From NCBI GenBank assembly GCA_037962975.1, contig JAYKXN010000150.1, positions 1-64,000 of the forward strand: 64,000 nucleotides of DNA, in the 5' to 3' direction. Below are positions 26,049 to 39,771 of the stretch, one piece after another. The DNA comes from Clitoria ternatea (taxonomy: Eukaryota; Streptophyta; Magnoliopsida; Fabales; Fabaceae). Within the stretch, counting starts at the first letter, position 1. Every line of letters begins with the position of its first letter. Both the position numbers and the translations under genes were made by a program. The notes beneath the pieces are model-generated. The model saw only the letters and a program-made list of their open reading frames with translations. It was not told the origin of the DNA and made no database searches.

Positions 26049-27848
26049 TGTAACAGCCCAATTTTTTAAGCAGTAAATTAAATAGTGAAAAAATTAAAAT
26101 TTCTCAGAGAAATAAGAAATGAAACCTAGAAAATAGGAAATTTAATTATGAATACAAGGATATTTTCAGTTTGACTTAAAACGAAAATAAACGAGAATAG
26201 AATGTAGAATAGAATAATAAAATAAAATAAAATTCTACTACAGTAAAATGCTACAGTAAAATGCTACAGTAACGTCACATGAAAAATGTTGTAGAATGTA
26301 GAGAATTCGTGAGAATTCTCCAATTTTCCACCGCCTCATGTCAATTTCGAGATGCTACAGTGATTTGCTACAGTAAATTGCTACAGTAATTTGCTACAGT
26401 AACCGACATTGAAAGCCTATAAATAGAGCCCTGACCTCCCATATTTCCTCAGACCACAAACCTCCCAGATCCTATAACCTTTCATCTCCCTATTCAAGCT
26501 CTCAAAATCTTCATACTTTAATTTCTGAATAAGAAGAAATTACGCAAATTTGAAGATTTGAAGAAATACAAGGGAGTTAGCATAAGGAAAGCTTAACGAT
26601 CTTCACTTGAGGTAAGAAAGAGGGGATAGGATATTAAATATATAGAAATTAAGTTAGAATTGCTTGCTTAATTGTTTAGAAATTCATATAGTTATTTTCA
26701 TTTAATTTGAATTAAATTGTGAAATGGATGCAAATGGTTTGGAATATGATATTAAACAATTACTATAACATGGAAAATGTGTTTCCATATTCTTTGAAAT
26801 ATGAAATATTATGGAAAATATGTTTTCATATGTTTGAAATATGATATGAATATTATGGGAAATGTGTTTCTGTATGATTGAATTATGATATAAATAATAT
26901 GGAAAATGTGTTTCCATATTCTTGAGTTATAAATAAAGTATGCTTAATTGATTGTTATAATAATTTTATTGTTAAAATTAGTTATAAAGGAATTTGATAA
27001 TGAAATGTATTCATGCATCATATGCATTGGCCGTTCAAAGAATCCGCAGAGGGGTTCTTTGAGGGGGTTCCTGGTGGGGGAACGCGCTCTGTTGAGCACA
27101 GACCTCTGTGGTGGTTTTATACCATGGCCGTCTTAAGGGCTAAGCAGTGTGTCCTTAAGGGGGGTCCCGCAACACTTGTTATTGATATTATGATATTGTT
27201 ATCCGATGTTGGTGTTGCATTATGGGGCGCGGTATCGGTTGGATATCCGTAAAAATGTTATTGTTGGAAATCACTGCAGATGTTCCCACCAGAATGGATC
27301 CATCATGCATTTTCATTCATATAAAAGAACGTAATATAATACAAAACACTTGTTTGGCATCTGCATCGCATAGCATCCTACTTGTGGTTGTGGTTATTCT
27401 AATTTGATTTCTATTTATTTGGTATTTTATCTCACTCTTTCTGTTACTTGTGGCAACCCCTTTTAGTGATTAACCAGGAAGATATGTGACAAAGTGGAAG
27501 CTGCCTAATTTGGATGAATTATGAAGGCTTTTGATGATGATGCTTGCTTGCATGTCTACTGTGGCTGTATTGTGTGTATACTATGTTGTTGGTACTGTAC
27601 GTCTTTATATTTTATAAGATCTAGGTGCCTGTTGTAAAATATAATATGTATGAAACTCTTATGTTATGTATAATAATAAACAAGTTAATTATGTAAAAGG
27701 TTGCGTACTCTGATATTGTATCAGTAACCCTTGGAATCAGGTTGTGAATCTCTTGATAATTACCATGTGGAAAAATAAGTTATCTAAGAGATTTTATATG
27801 GTGACGGTAATTATCTTGGGATTTGCAAGTTGGCTCCAGGGTGTTACA
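26049..27848 (+). repeat. 5' LTR, copy 2
   Basis: Full-length TG...CA LTR of 1,800 bp, with TATA box at 26418 and the same minisatellite and hairpin-rich stretch as in copy 1. Short open frames inside it (near 26702-27407) are by-products of LTR sequence. Confidence 0.92.
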
Positions 27849-28094
27849 ACTGAAGTGGTATCAGAGCAATGGTATATAAAATATAAAGAAAACCTTAGGA
27901 ATTAACTAGAAATTAACATAAGATAGCTTGAAGTGTATGAACCTTGATTGCTATTTGTTTGAAATTTATGTGCTTGTGTGTTATGTGTGCTCTTTGTATG
28001 TTTCTGTATAATTATTAGTTAGATAATGTAAAATTGTTAGAACTCTGAGTATATTAGATACTTAGTAACTGAAAGTAGTGGTACTATACCAAAA

Positions 28095-28178
28095 GTAGCT
28101 TGGCAACAAGGAGATGAAGTAAGCATGACTTGGGAGCGAGAAGATGAGATGAGGAATCAATATCCTGAATTATTTTAA
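28095..28178 (+). pseudogene. Remnant of retroelement pol C-terminus, copy 2
   Basis: The same 27-codon tail ending WEREDEMRNQYPELF-stop as in copies 1 and 3, located between primer site and polypurine tract. No other pol or gag coding sequence is present. Confidence 0.8.
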
Positions 28179-28227
28179 CCAGGTACGTTTAAATTTCGAG
28201 GACGAAATTTTTATAACGGGGGGAGAG

Positions 28228-29070
28228 TGTAACAGCCCAATTTTTTAAGCAGTAAATTAAATAGTGAAAAAATTAAAATTTCTCAGAGAAATAAGAAATG
28301 AAACCTAGAAAATAGGAAATTTAATTATGAATACAAGGATATTTTCAGTTTGACTTAAAACGAAAATAAACGAGAATAGAATGTAGAATAGAATAATAAA
28401 ATAAAATAAAAATCTACTACAGTAAAATGCTACAGTAAAATGCTACAGTAACGTCACATGAAAAATGTTGTAGAATGTAGAGAATTCGTGAGAATTCTCC
28501 AATTTTCCACCGCCTCATGTCAATTTCGAGATGCTACAGTGATTTGCTACAGTAAATTGCTACAGTAATTTGCTACAGTAATCGACATTGAAAGCCTATA
28601 AATAGAGCCCTGATCTCCCACATTTCCTCAGACCACAAACCTCCCAGATCCTATAACCTTTCATCTCCCTATTCAAGCTCTCAAAATCTTCATACTTTAA
28701 TTTCTGAATAAGAAGAAATTACGCAAATTTGAAGATTTGAAGAAATACAAGGGAGTTAGCATAAGGAAAGCTTAACGATCTTCACTTGAGGTAAGAAAGA
28801 GGGGATAGGATATTAAATACATAGAAATTAAGTTAGAATTGCTTGCTTAATTGTTTAGAAATTCATATAGTTATATTTTCATTTAATTTGAATTAAATTG
28901 TGAAATGGATGCAAATGGTTTGGAATATGATATTAAACAATTACTATAACATGGAAAATGTGTTTCCATATTCTTTGAAATATGAAATATTATGGAAAAT
29001 ATGTTTTCATATGTTTGAAATATGATATGAATATTATGGGAAATGTGTTTCCGTATGATTGAATTATGAT
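28228..29070 (+). repeat. Truncated 3' LTR, copy 2
   Basis: 843 bp kept, cut at the same base as the copy 1 LTR (GAATTATGAT) and joined to the same A-satellite sequence from 29071. Identity of both junctions shows one founding breakpoint later multiplied. Confidence 0.93.
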
Positions 29071-32000
29071 CTTAAATTATTCAATGTAATTTTAAAAGTA
29101 TACCAAGAATAATTGACAAGTTTAATATATTTACCTAAATTAACTAAATTTGTTAATCAACATAATATAACATAATATGATGATAGAAAAAGTACTAGTG
29201 GCGAGACTTCTTTTCTTTTTATAAGTTTTATACAATATTTATAAATACTTTCAATGTTGTTTTGGAGTCCATACAATGACACTACTTAATAATTTTCATG
29301 TGTGCGTACGTGCGTCCAAGCATATGTGTCCATTTATAAAGTCTTTATGAGTTTTTTTAGTCGTTTTATGATGTGAATGAATCATTATTTGTACAAATAG
29401 CATTCTTAAATGGATTCAGTTATCTTTGATATCAATGATATGTTATTATTTTTATAAATAACATTATTAATTAGAATTCTTTCACTTTTACTATCAATTA
29501 TCAATAGAGGTTGATTAGTTCCCTTTTTAAATTTATTGATAGTAAAGATCGATAGTAAAGGAATCTGACAAATATAATTAACAAATTATATATTATTAAT
29601 AATTATATTGTTTTATTTTTAAGGTTTATTTAGTAAGAGAATCGCGTAAGGGTTCACATCAGGTCTTAATGGATGTATGTAATTTAAAATATATAATATT
29701 AATTAAAAATATAAATAATATATTTTATGACATGTGTTTTAGAATTTTTCTTGTTAATTTTTATATAAATATAGAATATTAATTAAAAATATAAATAATC
29801 ATTGTTCTTTCATCCTATTATTCAACATAATTTTAAAACTATGCCAAGAATAAGTTTAATATGTTTACCTAAAATAACTAAATTTCTTATTCAACATAAA
29901 ATAACATAATATGGTGATAGAAAAAGAACTAGTAGCGAGACTTCTTTTTTTTTTAAAAGTTTTATACAATATTTATAAATACTTTCAATGTTGTTCTAGA
30001 TTCCATAGAATGAAACTACTTAATAATTTTTATGCGTGTGTACGTGCGTCCATGCATGCGTGTGCATTTATGAAGTCTTTGTGAGTTTTTTAGTCGTTTT
30101 ATAACCAAAATGATCATTATTTTTACAAATAGCATTCTTAAATGAAGTTAGTCATCTTTGATATCAATTATATGTTATTATTTTATAAATATTATTCTTA
30201 ATTAGACTTTCTCACTTTTGCTATCAATTATCAATTGAAGATGATGAATTCCTTTTTCCATTTATTGATAGTAAAGATCGATAGTAAAAGAATGTGACAA
30301 AATTAATTAACAAACTATATATTATTATTAATTATATTCTTTAATTTTTTAAGGTTTATTTAGTAAGAGAATCGTGTAAGGGATCACACAAGTCTTAATT
30401 AATGCATTTAATTTAAAATATATTAATATTAATTAAAAATATAAATAATATATTTTTTCCTTAATTTTTAATGTGTTGTCTCTTATCCTTTTTATGACAT
30501 GTGTTTTAGAATTTTTCATGTTAATTTTTATATGACTTCTTTCAATTTACAATGTGCATTGATTATTTTTTTAACACATACTCTTAAAAATTAATCTTTA
30601 TACTACTTATATCAATAGAATACGAAATAATCATTGATCTTTCTTCTTTATTATTCAATGTAATTTTAAAAGTATGCCAAGAATAATTGACAAGTCTAAT
30701 ATGTGTACAAAAAATAACTAAATTTCTTAATCAACATAAATTAACAGAATACGGTGATAGAAAATGCAATAGTGGCGAGATTTCTTTTCTTTTTAAAAGT
30801 TTTATACAATATTTATAAATACTTTTAATGTTGTTTTGGATTCCATACAATGAAACTACTTAATAATTTTCGTGCATGCGTATGTGCGTCCATCCATGCA
30901 TGTCCATTTATGAGGTCTTTGTAAGTTTTTTTAGTCGTTTTATAACATTAGAATTCTCTCACTTTTACTATCAATTATCAATAGAAGTTGATTAATTCCC
31001 TTTTCCATTTATTGATAGTAAAGATTGATAGTAAAAGAATGTGACAAAATTAATTAACAAATTATATATTATTAATAATTATATTCTTTTTTTAAGGTTT
31101 ATTTTGAAAGAGAATTGCGTAAGTGATGACACCAAGTAATTAATATATTTTATTTTTCCTTAATTTTTAATGTATTTTCTCTTATCCTTTTTATGACATG
31201 TGTTTTAGAATTTTTCATGTTAATTTTTATATGACTTTTTTCAATTTACAATGTGCATTGATTATTTTTTTAACACATACTTTTAAAAATTAATCTTGAT
31301 ACTATTTATATTAGAGGAATATGAAATAATCATTGATCTTTCTTCTTTATTATTCATTGTAATTTTAAAAGTATACCAAGAATAATTGACAAGTTTAATA
31401 TGTTTACCTAAAATAATTAAATTTCTTAATCAACATAAATTAACAGAATATGGTGATAGAAAAAGCACTAGTGGCGAGACTTATTTTCTTTTTAAAGGTT
31501 TTATACAATATTTATAGATACTTTCAATGTTGTTTTGGATTCCATGCAATGAAACGACTTAATAATTTTTGTGCATGCGTACGTGAGTCCATCCATGCGT
31601 GTCCATTTATGAAGTCATTGTAAGTTTTTGTAGCCGTTTTATAACATTAGAATTCTCTCACTTTTACTATCAATTATCAATAGAAGTTGATTAATTCCCT
31701 TTTCCATTTATTGATAGTAAAGATTGATAGTAAAAGAATGTGACAAAATTAATTAACGAATTGTATATTGTTAATAATTATATTCTTTTTTAAGGTTTAT
31801 TTAGGAAGAGAATCGCGTAAGGGATCACACCAAGTCTTAGTTGATGCACTTAATTTAAAATATATTAATATTATTTAATAATATAAATAATATATTTATT
31901 TTTCCTTAATTTTTAGTGTATTTTCTCTTATCCTTTTTTTGATATGTGTTTTAGAATTTTTCATGTTACTTTTTATATGACTTCTTTCAATTTACAGTGT

Positions 32001-35000
32001 GTATTGATTATGTTTTTCAACACATACTTTTATTAATTAATCTTGATACTATTCATATTAGTGGAATATGTAATAATCATTTATCTTTCTTCTTTATTAC
32101 TCAATGGAATTTTTTAAGTATTCCAAGCATAATTGACAAGTTTAATATGTTTACCTAAAATAACTAAATTTCTTAATCAACATAAAATATCATAATATGG
32201 TGATAGAAAAAGAACTAGTGACGAGATTTCTTTTTTTTTAAGATTTCTTTTTTTTTAAAGTTTTATACAATATTTATAAATACATTTAATGTTGTTTTGG
32301 ATTCCATACGATGAAATCGTGCGTACGTTCGTCCATGGATGCGTGTGCATTGATAAAGTATTTGTGAGTCTTTTTAGTCGTTTAATGACTTGAATGAGTC
32401 ATTATTTTTACAAATAGAATTCTTAAATGGAGTTAGTCATCTTTGGTATCAATTATATGTTATTATTTTTATAAATATTTTAATTAGATTCTCTCACTTT
32501 TGTTATCAATTATCAATAGAAGATGATTGATTCCATTTTCCATTTATTGATAGTAAAGATTGATAGTAAAAGAATGTGACTAAATTAATTAACAAATTAT
32601 ATATTATTAATAATTATATTCTTTTATTTTTTAAGGTTTATTTAGTAAGAGAATCGCATAAGGGATCACACTCAGTCTTAATTGATTGATTTAATTTAAA
32701 ATATATTAATATTAATTAAAAATATAAATAATATATTTTAATTTTCCTTAATTTTTAATATATTTTCTCTTATCCTTTTTATGAAGTATGTTTTAGAAAT
32801 ACTTTTAATGTTTTTTTGGATTCAATACAATGTTTTAGTTTTCTTTTTAAAAGTTTAATACAATATTTATAAATACTTTCAACGTTGTTTTGGATTCCAT
32901 ACAATGAAACTACTTAATAACTTTCGTGCATGCGTACGTGCGTCCAAGCATACGTGTCCATTTATAAAGTCTTAGTGAGTTTTTTTAGTCGTTTTATGAC
33001 GTGAATGAATCATTATTTTCACAAACAGCATTCTTAAATGGATTCAGTCATCTTTGATATCAATTATATGTTAGTATATTTATAAATATTATTCTTAATT
33101 AGAATTCCTTCACTTTTGCTATCAATTATCAATAGAGGTTGATTAATTCCCTTTTTCCATTTATTAATACAAAAGATCGATAGTAAAAGAATCTGACAAA
33201 AATAATTAATAATTATATTCTTTTATATTTTTTAAGGTTTATTTAGTAAGAGAATCGCGTAAGGGATCACATCAAGTCTTAGTTGATGCATTTAATTTAA
33301 AATATATTAATATTAATTAAAAATATAAATCATATATTTTATTTTTCCTTAGTTTTTAATGTACCTTCTCTTATCCTTTTTATGACATGTGTTTTAGAAT
33401 TTTTCATGTTCATTTTTACATGACTTCTTTCAATTTACAATGCGCATTGATTATTTTTTTCAATACATACTCTTATTAATTAATCTTGATACTACTATAT
33501 CAGTGGAATATGAAATAATCATTGACCTTTCTTTTTTGTTATTCAGTGTAATTTTAAAAGTATACCAAGAATAATTGAGAAGTTTAATATGTTTATGTAA
33601 AATAACTAAATTTCTTAATCAACATAAAATAACATAATATGGTGATAGAAAAAGCTCTAGTGGCGAGACTTCTTTTCTTTTTAAAAGTTTTAAACAATAT
33701 TCATAAATACTTTCAATGTTTTTTTGGATTCAATACAATGAAACTACGCGCGTCCATGCATGTGTGTCCATTTATGAAGTCTTTGTGAGTTTTTTAGTCG
33801 TTTTATGATGTGAATGAATTATTATTTGTACAAATAGCACTCTAAAATGGATTTAGTCATCTTTGATATCAATTATACGTTTTTATTTTTATAAGTATTA
33901 TTGTTAATTAGAATTCTCTCACTTTTGCTATCAATTATCAATAAAGGTGGATTAATTCCCATTTTCCATTTATTGATAGTAAAGATCGATAGTAAAAGAA
34001 TCTGACAAAAATAATTAATGAATTATATATTATTAATAAATATATTATGTTATTTTTTAAGGTTTATTTAATAAGAGAATCGCGTAAGGGATTACACCAA
34101 GTCTTAATTGATGCATTTAATTTAAAATATATTAATATTAATTAAAATTATAAAGAATATATTTTATTCTTCCTTAATTTTTAATGTATTTTCTCTTATC
34201 CTTTTTATGACATGTATTTTAGAATTGTTTATGTTAATTTTTATATGACTTCTTTCAATTTACATTGTGCATTGAATATTTTTTCAACGTATACTTTTAT
34301 TAATTATTGTTCTTTCTTGTTTACTATTCAATGTAATTTTAAAAGTATACCAAGAATAATTGACAAGTTTAATATGTTTACCTAATATAACTAAATTTCT
34401 TAATCAACATAAAATAACATAATATGGTGATAGAAAAAGCACTAGTGACGAGACTTCTGTTCTTTTTAAACGTTATATACAATATTTATAATTACTTTCA
34501 ATGTTGTTTTGGATTCCATACAATGAAACTACTTAAAAACTTTTATGCGTGCGTACGTGCGTCCATGCATACGTGTGCTTTTATGAAGTCTTTAAACTTT
34601 TTTTGGTCGTTTTATAACAAGAATCAATCATTATTTTTACAAATAGCATTCTTAAATGGAGTTAGTCATCTTTGATATCAATTATATATTATTATTTTAT
34701 AAATATAATTCTTATTTACATTCTCTCACTTTTACTATCAATTATCAATAGAAGATGATTATTTCCCTTTTCCATTTATTGATAGTAAAGATTGATAGTA
34801 AAAGAATGTGACAAAATTAAGTAAAAAATTATATTTTATTAATAATTATATTATTTTATTTTTTAAGGTTTATTTAGTAAGAGAATCACGTAAGGGATTA
34901 CACCAAGTCTTAATTGATGCATTTAATCTAAAATATATTAATATTAATTAAAATTATAAATAATATATTTTATTTTTCCTTAATTTTCAATGTATTTTCT

Positions 35001-38000
35001 CTTATCCTTTTTATGACATGTGTTTTAGTCTTTTTCATGTTAATTTTCATATGACTTCTTTCAATTTACAATGTGCATTGAATATTTTTTCAACACATAC
35101 TTTTATTAATCATTGATCTTTCTAGTTTATTATTCAATGTAATTTTAAAAGTATACCAAGAATAATTGATAAGTTTAATATGTTTACCTAATATAACTAA
35201 ATTTCTTAATCAACGTAAAATAGCAAAATATGGTGAGAGAAAAAGCACTAGTGACGACTCTTCTTTTCTTTTTAAAAGTTTTATACAATATTTATAAATA
35301 TTTTCAATGCTGTTTTGGATTCCATACAATGAAACTACTTAATAATTTTCGTGCATGCATACGTGCGTCCAAGCATACGTGTACATTTATGAAGTCTTTG
35401 TGAGTTTTTTTAGTCGTTTTATGACGTGAATGAATCCTAATTTGTACAAATAGCATTCTTAAATGGCTTCAGTCTTCTTTGATATCAATTATATGTTATT
35501 ATTTTTATAAATATTATTCTTACTTAGAATTCTCTCTCTTTTACTATCAATTATCAATAGAAGATGATTAATTCTCTTTTCCATTTATTGATAGTAAAGA
35601 TCGATAGTAAAAGAATGTGACAAAATTAATTAAAAAATTATATTTTATTAATAATTCTATTATTTTATTTTTTAAGGTTTATTTAGTAAGAGAATCGCAT
35701 AAGGGATCACACTGAGTCTTAATCGATGCATTTAATTTAAAATAAAATAATATTAATTAAAAATATAAAAAATATATTTTATTTTTCCTTCATCTTTAAT
35801 GTATTTTCTCTTATCCTTTTTATGACATGTGTTTTTGAATTTTGCATGTGAATTTTTATATGACTTCTTTCAATTTACAGTGTGCATTGATTACTTTTTC
35901 AACACATACTTTTATTAATTAATTTTGATACTATTTATATCAGTGGAATATGAAATAATCATTGATCTTCTTGTTTATTATTCAATGTAATTTTAAAAGT
36001 ATACCAAGAATTATTGACAAGTTAATATATTTACCTAATATAACTAAATTTCTTAATCAACATAAAATAACATAATATGGTGATAGAAAAAGCACTAGTG
36101 GTGAGACTTCTTTTCTTTTTAAAAGTTTTAAACAATATTTATAAATACATTCAATGTTGTTTTGGATTCCTTACAATGAAACTACGAAATAATTTTCATG
36201 CATGCGTACGTGCGTCCATGCATGCGTGTCCATTTATGAAGTCTTTGTGAGTTTCTTTATTCGTTTAATGACTTTAATAAAACGTTCTTTGTACAAATAG
36301 CATTCTTAAATGGATTCAGTCATCTTTGATATCAATTATATGTTATTATTTTTATAAATATTATTCTTGATTAGAATTCTCTCACTTTTGCTATCAATTA
36401 TCAATAGAAGTTGATTAATTCCCTTTTTCCATTTATTGATCGTAAAGATCGATAGTAAAAGAATCTGACAAAAAGAATTAAGAAATTATATATTATTAAT
36501 AATTATATGCTTTTATCTTTTAAGGTTTATTTAGTAAGAGAATCGCGTAAGGGGTCACATCAAGTCTTAATTGATGCACTTAATTTAAAATATATTAATA
36601 TTAATAAAAAATATAAAAAATATATTTTATTTTTCCTTAGTTTTTAATGTATTTTCTTTTATCCTTTTTATGAGACGTGTTTTTGAATTCTTGTTAATTT
36701 TTATATGACTTCTTTCAATTTACAGTGTGCATTGATTATTTTTTCAACACATACTGTTAATAAATAATCATGAAAATATTTATATCAGTGGAATATGAAA
36801 TAATCATTGATATTTCATCCTTATTATTCAATGTAATTTTAAAAGTATACCAAGAATAATTGACAAGTTTAATATGTTTACCTAAAATAACTAAATTTCT
36901 TAATCAACATAAAATAACATAATACAGTGATTGAAAAAGAACTAGTGGCGAGACTTCTTTTCTTTTTAAAAGTTTTATACAATGTTTATAAATACTTTCA
37001 AGGTTGTTTTGGATTCCATACAATTAAACTACTTAATAATTGTTGTGTATGCGTACGTGTGTCCAAGCATACGTGTCCATTTATGAAGTCTTTGTGAGTT
37101 TTTTAGTCGTTTTATGACGTGAATGAATCATTATTTGTACAAATTGCATTCTTAAATGGATTCAGTCATCTTTGATATCAATTATATAATATTATTTTTA
37201 TAAATATTATTCTTAATTAGAATTCTCTCTCTTTTGCTATCAATTATCAATAGAGGTTGATTAATTCCCCTTTTTCCATTTATTGATAGTAAAGATCGAT
37301 AGTAAAAGAATCTCACAAAAATAATTCACAAATTATATATTATTAATAATTATATTCTATCTTTTTTAAGGAGTCACTCAAGTCTTAATTGATGCATTTA
37401 ATTTAAAATATACTAATATTAATAAAAATATAAATAATATATTTTACTTTCCCTTAGTCTTAATGGCGAGACTTCTTTTCTTTTTAAAAGTTTTATACAA
37501 TATTTATAAATACTTTCAATGTTGTTTTGGATTCTATAAAAAAAACTACTTAATAATTTTGATGCGTGCGTACGTACGTCCATGCATGCGTGTGCATTTG
37601 TGAAGTCTTTGTGAGTTTTTTTAGTCGTTTTATAACCAGAATGATCATTATTTTTACAAATATCCTTCTTAAATGGAGTTAGTCATCTTTGATATCAATT
37701 ATATGTTATTATTTTATAAATTTTATTCTTAATTAGATTCTCTTACTTTTGCTATCAATTATCAATAGAAGATGATGAATTCCCTTTTCCATTTATTGAT
37801 AGTAAAGATCAATAGTAAAAGAATCAGACAAAAATAATTAACAAATTATATATTATTAATAATTATATTCTTTCATTTTTTAAGGTTTATTTAGTAAGAG
37901 AATTGCGTAAAGGATCATACCAAGTCTTAGTTGATGCATTTAATTTAAAATATATTAATATTAATTAAAACTATAAATAATATATTTTATTTTTCCTTAA

Positions 38001-39654
38001 TTTTTAATGTATTTTCTCTTATCCTTTTTTAAATACATACTCTTATAAATTAAGCTTGATAATATTTATATCAGTAGAATATGAAATAATCATTGATTTT
38101 TCTTGTTTATTATTCAATATAATTTAAAAAGTATATCAAAAATAGTTGACAAGTTTAATATGTTTATCTATAATAAATAAATTTCTTAATCAACATAAAA
38201 TAACATAATATGGTGATAGAAAAAGCACTAGTGGTGAGACTTCTTTTCTTTTTAAAAGTTTTAAACAATATTTATAAATACATTCAATGTTGTTTTGGAG
38301 TCGATACAATGAAACTACGAAATAATTTTCATGCATGTGTACGTGCGTCCATGCATGTGTGTCCATTTATGTAGTTTTTATGAGTTTCTTTATTCGTTTA
38401 ATGACTTCAATGAATCATTCTTTGTACAAATAGCATTCTTAAATGGATTCAGTCATCTTTGATATCAATTATATGTTATTATTTTTATAAATATTATTCT
38501 TGATTAGAATTCTCTCACTTTTGCTATCAATTATCAATAGAAGTTGATTAATTCCCTTTTTCCATTTATTGATCGTAAAGATCGATAGTAAAAGAATCTG
38601 ACAAAAAGAATTAAGAAATTATATATTATTAATAATTATATGCTTTTATCTTTTAAGGTTTATTTAGTAAGAGAATCACGTAAGGGGTCACATCAAGTCT
38701 TAATTGATGCACTTAATTTAAAATATATTAATATTAATAAAAAATATAAAAAATATATTTTATTTTTCCTTAGTTTTTAATGTATTTTCTTTTATCCTTT
38801 TTATGAGACGTGTTTTTGAATTCTTGTTAATTTTTATATGACTTCTTTCAATTTACAGTGTGCATTGATTATTTTTTCAACACATACTGTTAATAAATAA
38901 TCATGAAAATATTTATATCAGTGGAATATGAAATAATCATTGATATTTCATCCTTATTATTCAATGTAATTTTAAAAGTATACCAAGAATAATTGACAAG
39001 TTTAATATGTTTACCTAAAATAACTAAATTTCTTAATCAACATAAAATAACATAATACGGTGATTGAAAAAGAACTAGTGGCGAGACTTCTTTTCTTTTT
39101 AAAAGTTTTATACAATGTTTATAAATACTTTCAAGGTTGTTTTGGATTCCATACAATGAAACTATTGAATAATTCTCGTGCATGCGTACGTGCATCCATG
39201 CGTGTCCATTTATGAAGTCTCTGTAACTTTTTTTAGTCATTTTATAACATGAATGAATCATTATTTGTATAAATAACATTTTTAAATAGATTCAGTCATC
39301 TTTGATATCAATTATATGTTATTATTTTTATAAATATTATTCTTAGTTGATGCATTTAATTTAAAATATATTAATATTAATTAATAATATAAATAATATA
39401 TTTTAGTTTTCCTTAATTTTTATGTATTTTCTCTTATCCTTTTTGTGACATGTGTTTTAGAATTTTTCATGTTAATTTTTATATGACTTCTTTCAATTTA
39501 CAATGTGCATTGATTATGTTTTTCAACACATACTTTTATTAATTAATCTTGATACTTTTTATATTAGTGGAAAATGTAATAATCATTGATCTTTCTTCTT
39601 TGTTACTCAATGAAATTTTAAAAGTATACTAAGATTAATTGACAAGTTTAATAT
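29071..39654. repeat. Satellite family A array, copy 3
   Basis: Colinear with 12001-22583 at an offset of about 17,070 bp (for example anchors 33639, 34424, 36078). Differences from copies 1 and 2 are mostly single bases. The exception is a tract around 38560-39060, which matches the upstream paralogous monomer at about 36430-36925 rather than its positional equivalents. The anchor ATG is changed to ACAG or ACGG at 36923 and 39057. Confidence 0.92.
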
Positions 39655-39712
39655 GTCAAAATCTTTACCCTATATTTTAAAACATTGATTCAAAAATGAA
39701 TTATTAGTGTGT

Positions 39713-39771
<59 letters not shown>

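Larger units (their letters stand above)
12001..29070. repeat. Segmental duplication copy 2 (complete unit, 17,070 bp)
   Basis: The only copy whose two junctions are both in the window. It starts where the truncated LTR of copy 1 meets an A monomer and ends at the same point in its own truncated LTR. Order: A array 12001-22583, B array 22584-26048, LTR element 26049-29070. It carries one B monomer more than copies 1 and 3 have before the LTR element. Near-identity with copies 1 and 3 over many kilobases, including repeat junctions, shows duplication of the whole block rather than independent satellite growth. Confidence 0.93.
26049..29070 (+). mobile_element. LTR retroelement derivative, copy 2, 3' LTR truncated
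   Basis: Same structure as copy 1: 5' LTR 26049-27848 (1,800 bp), primer site 27856-27867 (TGGTATCAGAGC), pol remnant 28095-28178, polypurine tract 28215-28227 and truncated LTR 28228-29070 (843 bp). It lies at the same position in the B satellite and has the same right-hand cut as copy 1. It is therefore a duplicate of one insertion and not a second transposition. The truncated LTR has a 3+4 CTACAGTA pattern, unlike the 4+3 of the other two 3' LTRs. Confidence 0.92.

Noticed and set aside
8979..29070. Two independent LTR insertions in copies 1 and 2
   Set aside because: Both sit at the same base of the B monomer, have the same internal structure and the same truncated end; one insertion followed by duplication explains them.
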